Part shown: positions 6,413 to 7,661 of the stretch, piece by piece
Numbering within the stretch: the first letter of the stretch is position 1
Layout of the letters: each line of letters begins with the position of its first letter
Assembly (NCBI GenBank): GCA_019323235.1
Contig: JAHWHN010000090.1
Location: forward strand, 1-7,661
DNA length: 7,661 bases
From: Candidatus Woesearchaeota archaeon
GTDB taxonomy: Archaea; Nanobdellota; Nanobdellia; Woesearchaeales; JABIAG01
Direction of reading: 5' to 3'
Program-made: the position numbers and the translations under genes
The notes under the pieces: model-generated
Databases searched by the model: none
Seen by the model: the letters and a program-made list of their open reading frames with translations, nothing else
Told to the model about the DNA's origin: nothing

Positions 6413-6817
6413 TTACTCCTTTAAATAGTCACATTTTGACTTACAATATTGAACCAACTTTTCGCCCAGTTTTTTAGTAATTGCATGAGCTTTATCATTT
6501 CCATAAATTTTCTCAGACAAATTTAAAGCTAAACCAGCATAAAAGGGACTCATATCCATTAAAGCTGAATTATTTTCAATTAATGATAAAGCAACCATAT
6601 AATCTCCTTCTTCAATTAAGGAACTAATGTCCTTTGAAACATGTTTTATAACTTCATATCTTTGTCTATGATCTTTCTTTACTTCATTATTTTTTAAACA
6701 AGAAGCTAATCCCTCAGGAGTAATTTCTTGCCCATCATTTTTTACAACATAATCTAATAAATCATCAACTGTTTTGCCATAACTAATTTTCATTGTATCT
6801 TTTTTTTGTTCTTCCAT
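6413..6817 (-). CDS. Hypothetical helical protein with TPR-like hairpin
   Basis: Not recognised. A 134-residue cytoplasmic-looking protein, helical nearly throughout, without signal peptide or membrane segment. Residues 65-80 (SSLIEEGDYMVALSLI) have the 'L...G-D-Y..A..L' spacing of the turn and second helix of a TPR hairpin, close to the pattern in the next protein of the cassette. The neighbouring helices (about 49-68 and 92-106) could complete a repeat. A CKSKC pair (C125, C129) lies near the C-terminus, too little for a metal site by itself. The ATG at 6817 is supported by GAGGT five bases upstream and was preferred to the internal ATG at codon 9. The gene lies 13 bases after the TraB-like gene and 3 before the lipoprotein gene. 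A scaffold or partner role is inferred only from the helical-repeat look. Confidence 0.8.
   Translation of the reverse strand: MEEQKKDTMKISYGKTVDDLLDYVVKNDGQEITPEGLASCLKNNEVKKDHRQRYEVIKHVSKDISSLIEEGDYMVALSLIENNSALMDMSPFYAGLALNLSEKIYGNDKAHAITKKLGEKLVQYCKSKCDYLKE
6416..6419 (-). promoter_or_regulatory. Ribosome binding site GGAG for the lipoprotein gene
   Basis: GGAG (within AAAGGAG) six bases before the ATG at 6409. It lies in the last two sense codons of the preceding gene, which ties translation of the two and fixes the lipoprotein start. Confidence 0.7.
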
Positions 6818-6822
6818 TTTTT

Positions 6823-6827
6823 ACCTC
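6823..6827 (-). promoter_or_regulatory. Ribosome binding site GAGGT for the 134-residue gene
   Basis: GAGGT on the minus strand, five bases before the ATG at 6817, in the 13-base gap after the TraB-like gene. It selects this ATG over the in-frame ATG eight codons later. Confidence 0.7.
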
Positions 6828-6830
6828 AAT

Positions 6831-7583
6831 TTAGTATTCATTTAATCTTTTAACTTCAGGTTTCAAACCAAAATTATTAGTTAAAATTGAGTACAAGTTT
6901 TCATTAAGATGATCTTTAACCATATGTAATAGTCCTCCAACATGCACTATTCTTTTCTTAGGATTTTCTTTAACAAGCTCATTTAATTTTGATGCTTGAT
7001 AACTATCTCTTCCTTGAAATATTTGTCTAGAGTTTTCTAATCCAAAATTAACTAATTTATCGCCATAAACCAGATCTGAATTTTGATTTCCAGTCTTCAT
7101 TACATTTAATGTATTCTGTAAAACTTCAGGTCTTTGTTTTAACAGTAAAATAACATTATGAAATTCTGCAATCATTCTATCATAATTTTTAATAGTTCCT
7201 TCTTTACTGTCAATATAGTGTAAAGGTATATTATTCTCAATAGAATAATTCTTTAATACATCTAATTCAAAAGGATTTATTGATTGGTTGAAAGCTTCTT
7301 TAGATTCTTGATATTCTTGTCCAAGCCCAACATCATAAAAAGCATTTTCAAGTACATTTACTAACTCTTTAATTTGTGGCTTTTTTGAATTATAGGCTTC
7401 ATCATTATATTCAATAGTTAAAATATCTGGATTTAATCTATTTAATGCTCTATTTAACCTTTCTTTACCTTTCGGGTCTCCATGACAAGTTCCTATTAAG
7501 TATAAGTTACTATTTTTATTTTCAAACAAACACTGATAAAATGCATCTGCGAAAATCTTTGCGAAATCATATTCATCTGACAT
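6831..7583 (-). CDS. TraB/TIKI-family protein (putative metal-dependent hydrolase)
   Basis: A 250-residue protein matching the TraB/PrgY/GumN/TIKI family. The two hallmark GX2H motifs are both present: GTCH (31-34, in YLIGTCHGD) near the N-terminus and GLLH (217-220, in VHVGGLLHM) near the C-terminus. E58 lies in LTIEYND after the 'NPDILTIE' strand, and the usual R192-D193 (GRDSYQASKL) is in place. Animal TIKI proteins are metal-dependent proteases that use these residues, and bacterial PrgY/TraB act on or bind peptide pheromones; the substrate here is unknown. There is no signal peptide and no C-terminal membrane domain of the PrgY kind, so this is a soluble core-domain form, probably cytoplasmic. 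An insertion-like helical stretch at about 70-170 separates the conserved halves. It heads the five-gene cassette with GAGGT seven bases before the ATG. Confidence 0.82.
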   Translation of the reverse strand: MSDEYDFAKIFADAFYQCLFENKNSNLYLIGTCHGDPKGKERLNRALNRLNPDILTIEYNDEAYNSKKPQIKELVNVLENAFYDVGLGQEYQESKEAFNQSINPFELDVLKNYSIENNIPLHYIDSKEGTIKNYDRMIAEFHNVILLLKQRPEVLQNTLNVMKTGNQNSDLVYGDKLVNFGLENSRQIFQGRDSYQASKLNELVKENPKKRIVHVGGLLHMVKDHLNENLYSILTNNFGLKPEVKRLNEY

Positions 7584-7590
7584 TTTTAAT

Positions 7591-7595
7591 ACCTC
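7591..7595 (-). promoter_or_regulatory. Ribosome binding site GAGGT for the TraB-like gene
   Basis: GAGGT on the minus strand, seven bases before the ATG at 7583. A strong site that fixes the start of the first gene of the cassette. Confidence 0.75.
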
Positions 7596-7661
7596 TAATT
7601 AAAATATAATAGAAAAGTAGTAAAAATAACAGTTAAAGATAATGTATAAATTATTATAATA
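7596..7661 (-). promoter_or_regulatory. Probable promoter region of the five-gene cassette
   Basis: Very AT-rich, non-coding sequence upstream of the TraB-like gene, reaching the right edge. Two readings are possible on the minus strand. TTTATA (7650-7645) could be an archaeal TATA element, with a start site near 7620 and a leader of about 35 bases. Alternatively, TATTAT (7611-7606), five of six matches to a bacterial -10 box, has a poor TTAACT (7636-7631) as -35 at a long 19-base spacing. I see no operator-like repeat. The upstream neighbour is outside the window, so co-transcription with it cannot be excluded. Confidence 0.4.

Noticed and set aside
1..7661. Alternative genetic code (UGA as Trp or Gly) in a low-GC genome
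   Set aside because: TGA ends four genes at well-placed overlaps and Trp positions use TGG, so UGA is a normal stop.
1..7661. tRNA, rRNA, CRISPR array, insertion sequence or long direct repeats
   Set aside because: The window is almost fully covered by supported coding sequence, the two gaps are below 80 bases, and I saw no GC-rich RNA-like island, spaced repeats or transposase motif.

Overview
The window is AT-rich and fully coding on the minus strand: eleven genes, all transcribed from right to left, with no plus-strand gene, RNA gene, CRISPR array or insertion sequence that I can support. The genes use ATG starts with TAA and TGA stops, so the genetic code is standard (four genes end in TGA, and Trp is encoded by TGG). 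Strong GAGGT/GGAG ribosome binding sites precede several genes. The base composition, Lys/Ile/Asn-rich proteins, tight packing and many small orphan proteins suggest a reduced-genome prokaryote. A DPANN archaeon of the Woesearchaeota/Pacearchaeota kind is my best guess, but a CPR or other low-GC bacterium cannot be excluded, because the promoter regions fit an archaeal TATA box and a bacterial -10 box about equally well.

Region A (7661 down to 4706) is a five-gene cassette. It begins with a promoter region and a strong Shine-Dalgarno site, then a soluble 250-residue TraB/TIKI-family protein that keeps both GX2H motifs. Next come a 134-residue helical protein with a TPR-like hairpin, a 250-residue predicted lipoprotein with a similar TPR-like hairpin, a 160-residue alpha/beta orphan and a 155-residue helical orphan. 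Gaps are 13, 3, -11 and 11 bases, and every one of the five ATG codons is directly preceded by a run of four or five A. This is the least explained part of the window and the best candidate for an undescribed system: a putative metal-dependent hydrolase linked to a surface-anchored protein and small helical partners.

Region B (4705 down to 1) follows a 61-base gap that holds a T-rich tract (probable terminator of A) and a probable promoter for B. It encodes, in order, a RimJ/RimL-type GNAT acetyltransferase, an MFS transporter, a second and unrelated-subfamily GNAT acetyltransferase, a second MFS transporter, an HD-domain phosphohydrolase and the N-terminal membrane part of an ABC exporter that runs off the left edge. 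The first junction is TAATG (1-base overlap) and the next four are ATGA (4-base overlaps), so the six genes are probably translationally coupled. The content (two acetyltransferases and three exporters) looks like a small-molecule modification and efflux operon; substrates cannot be read from the sequence.
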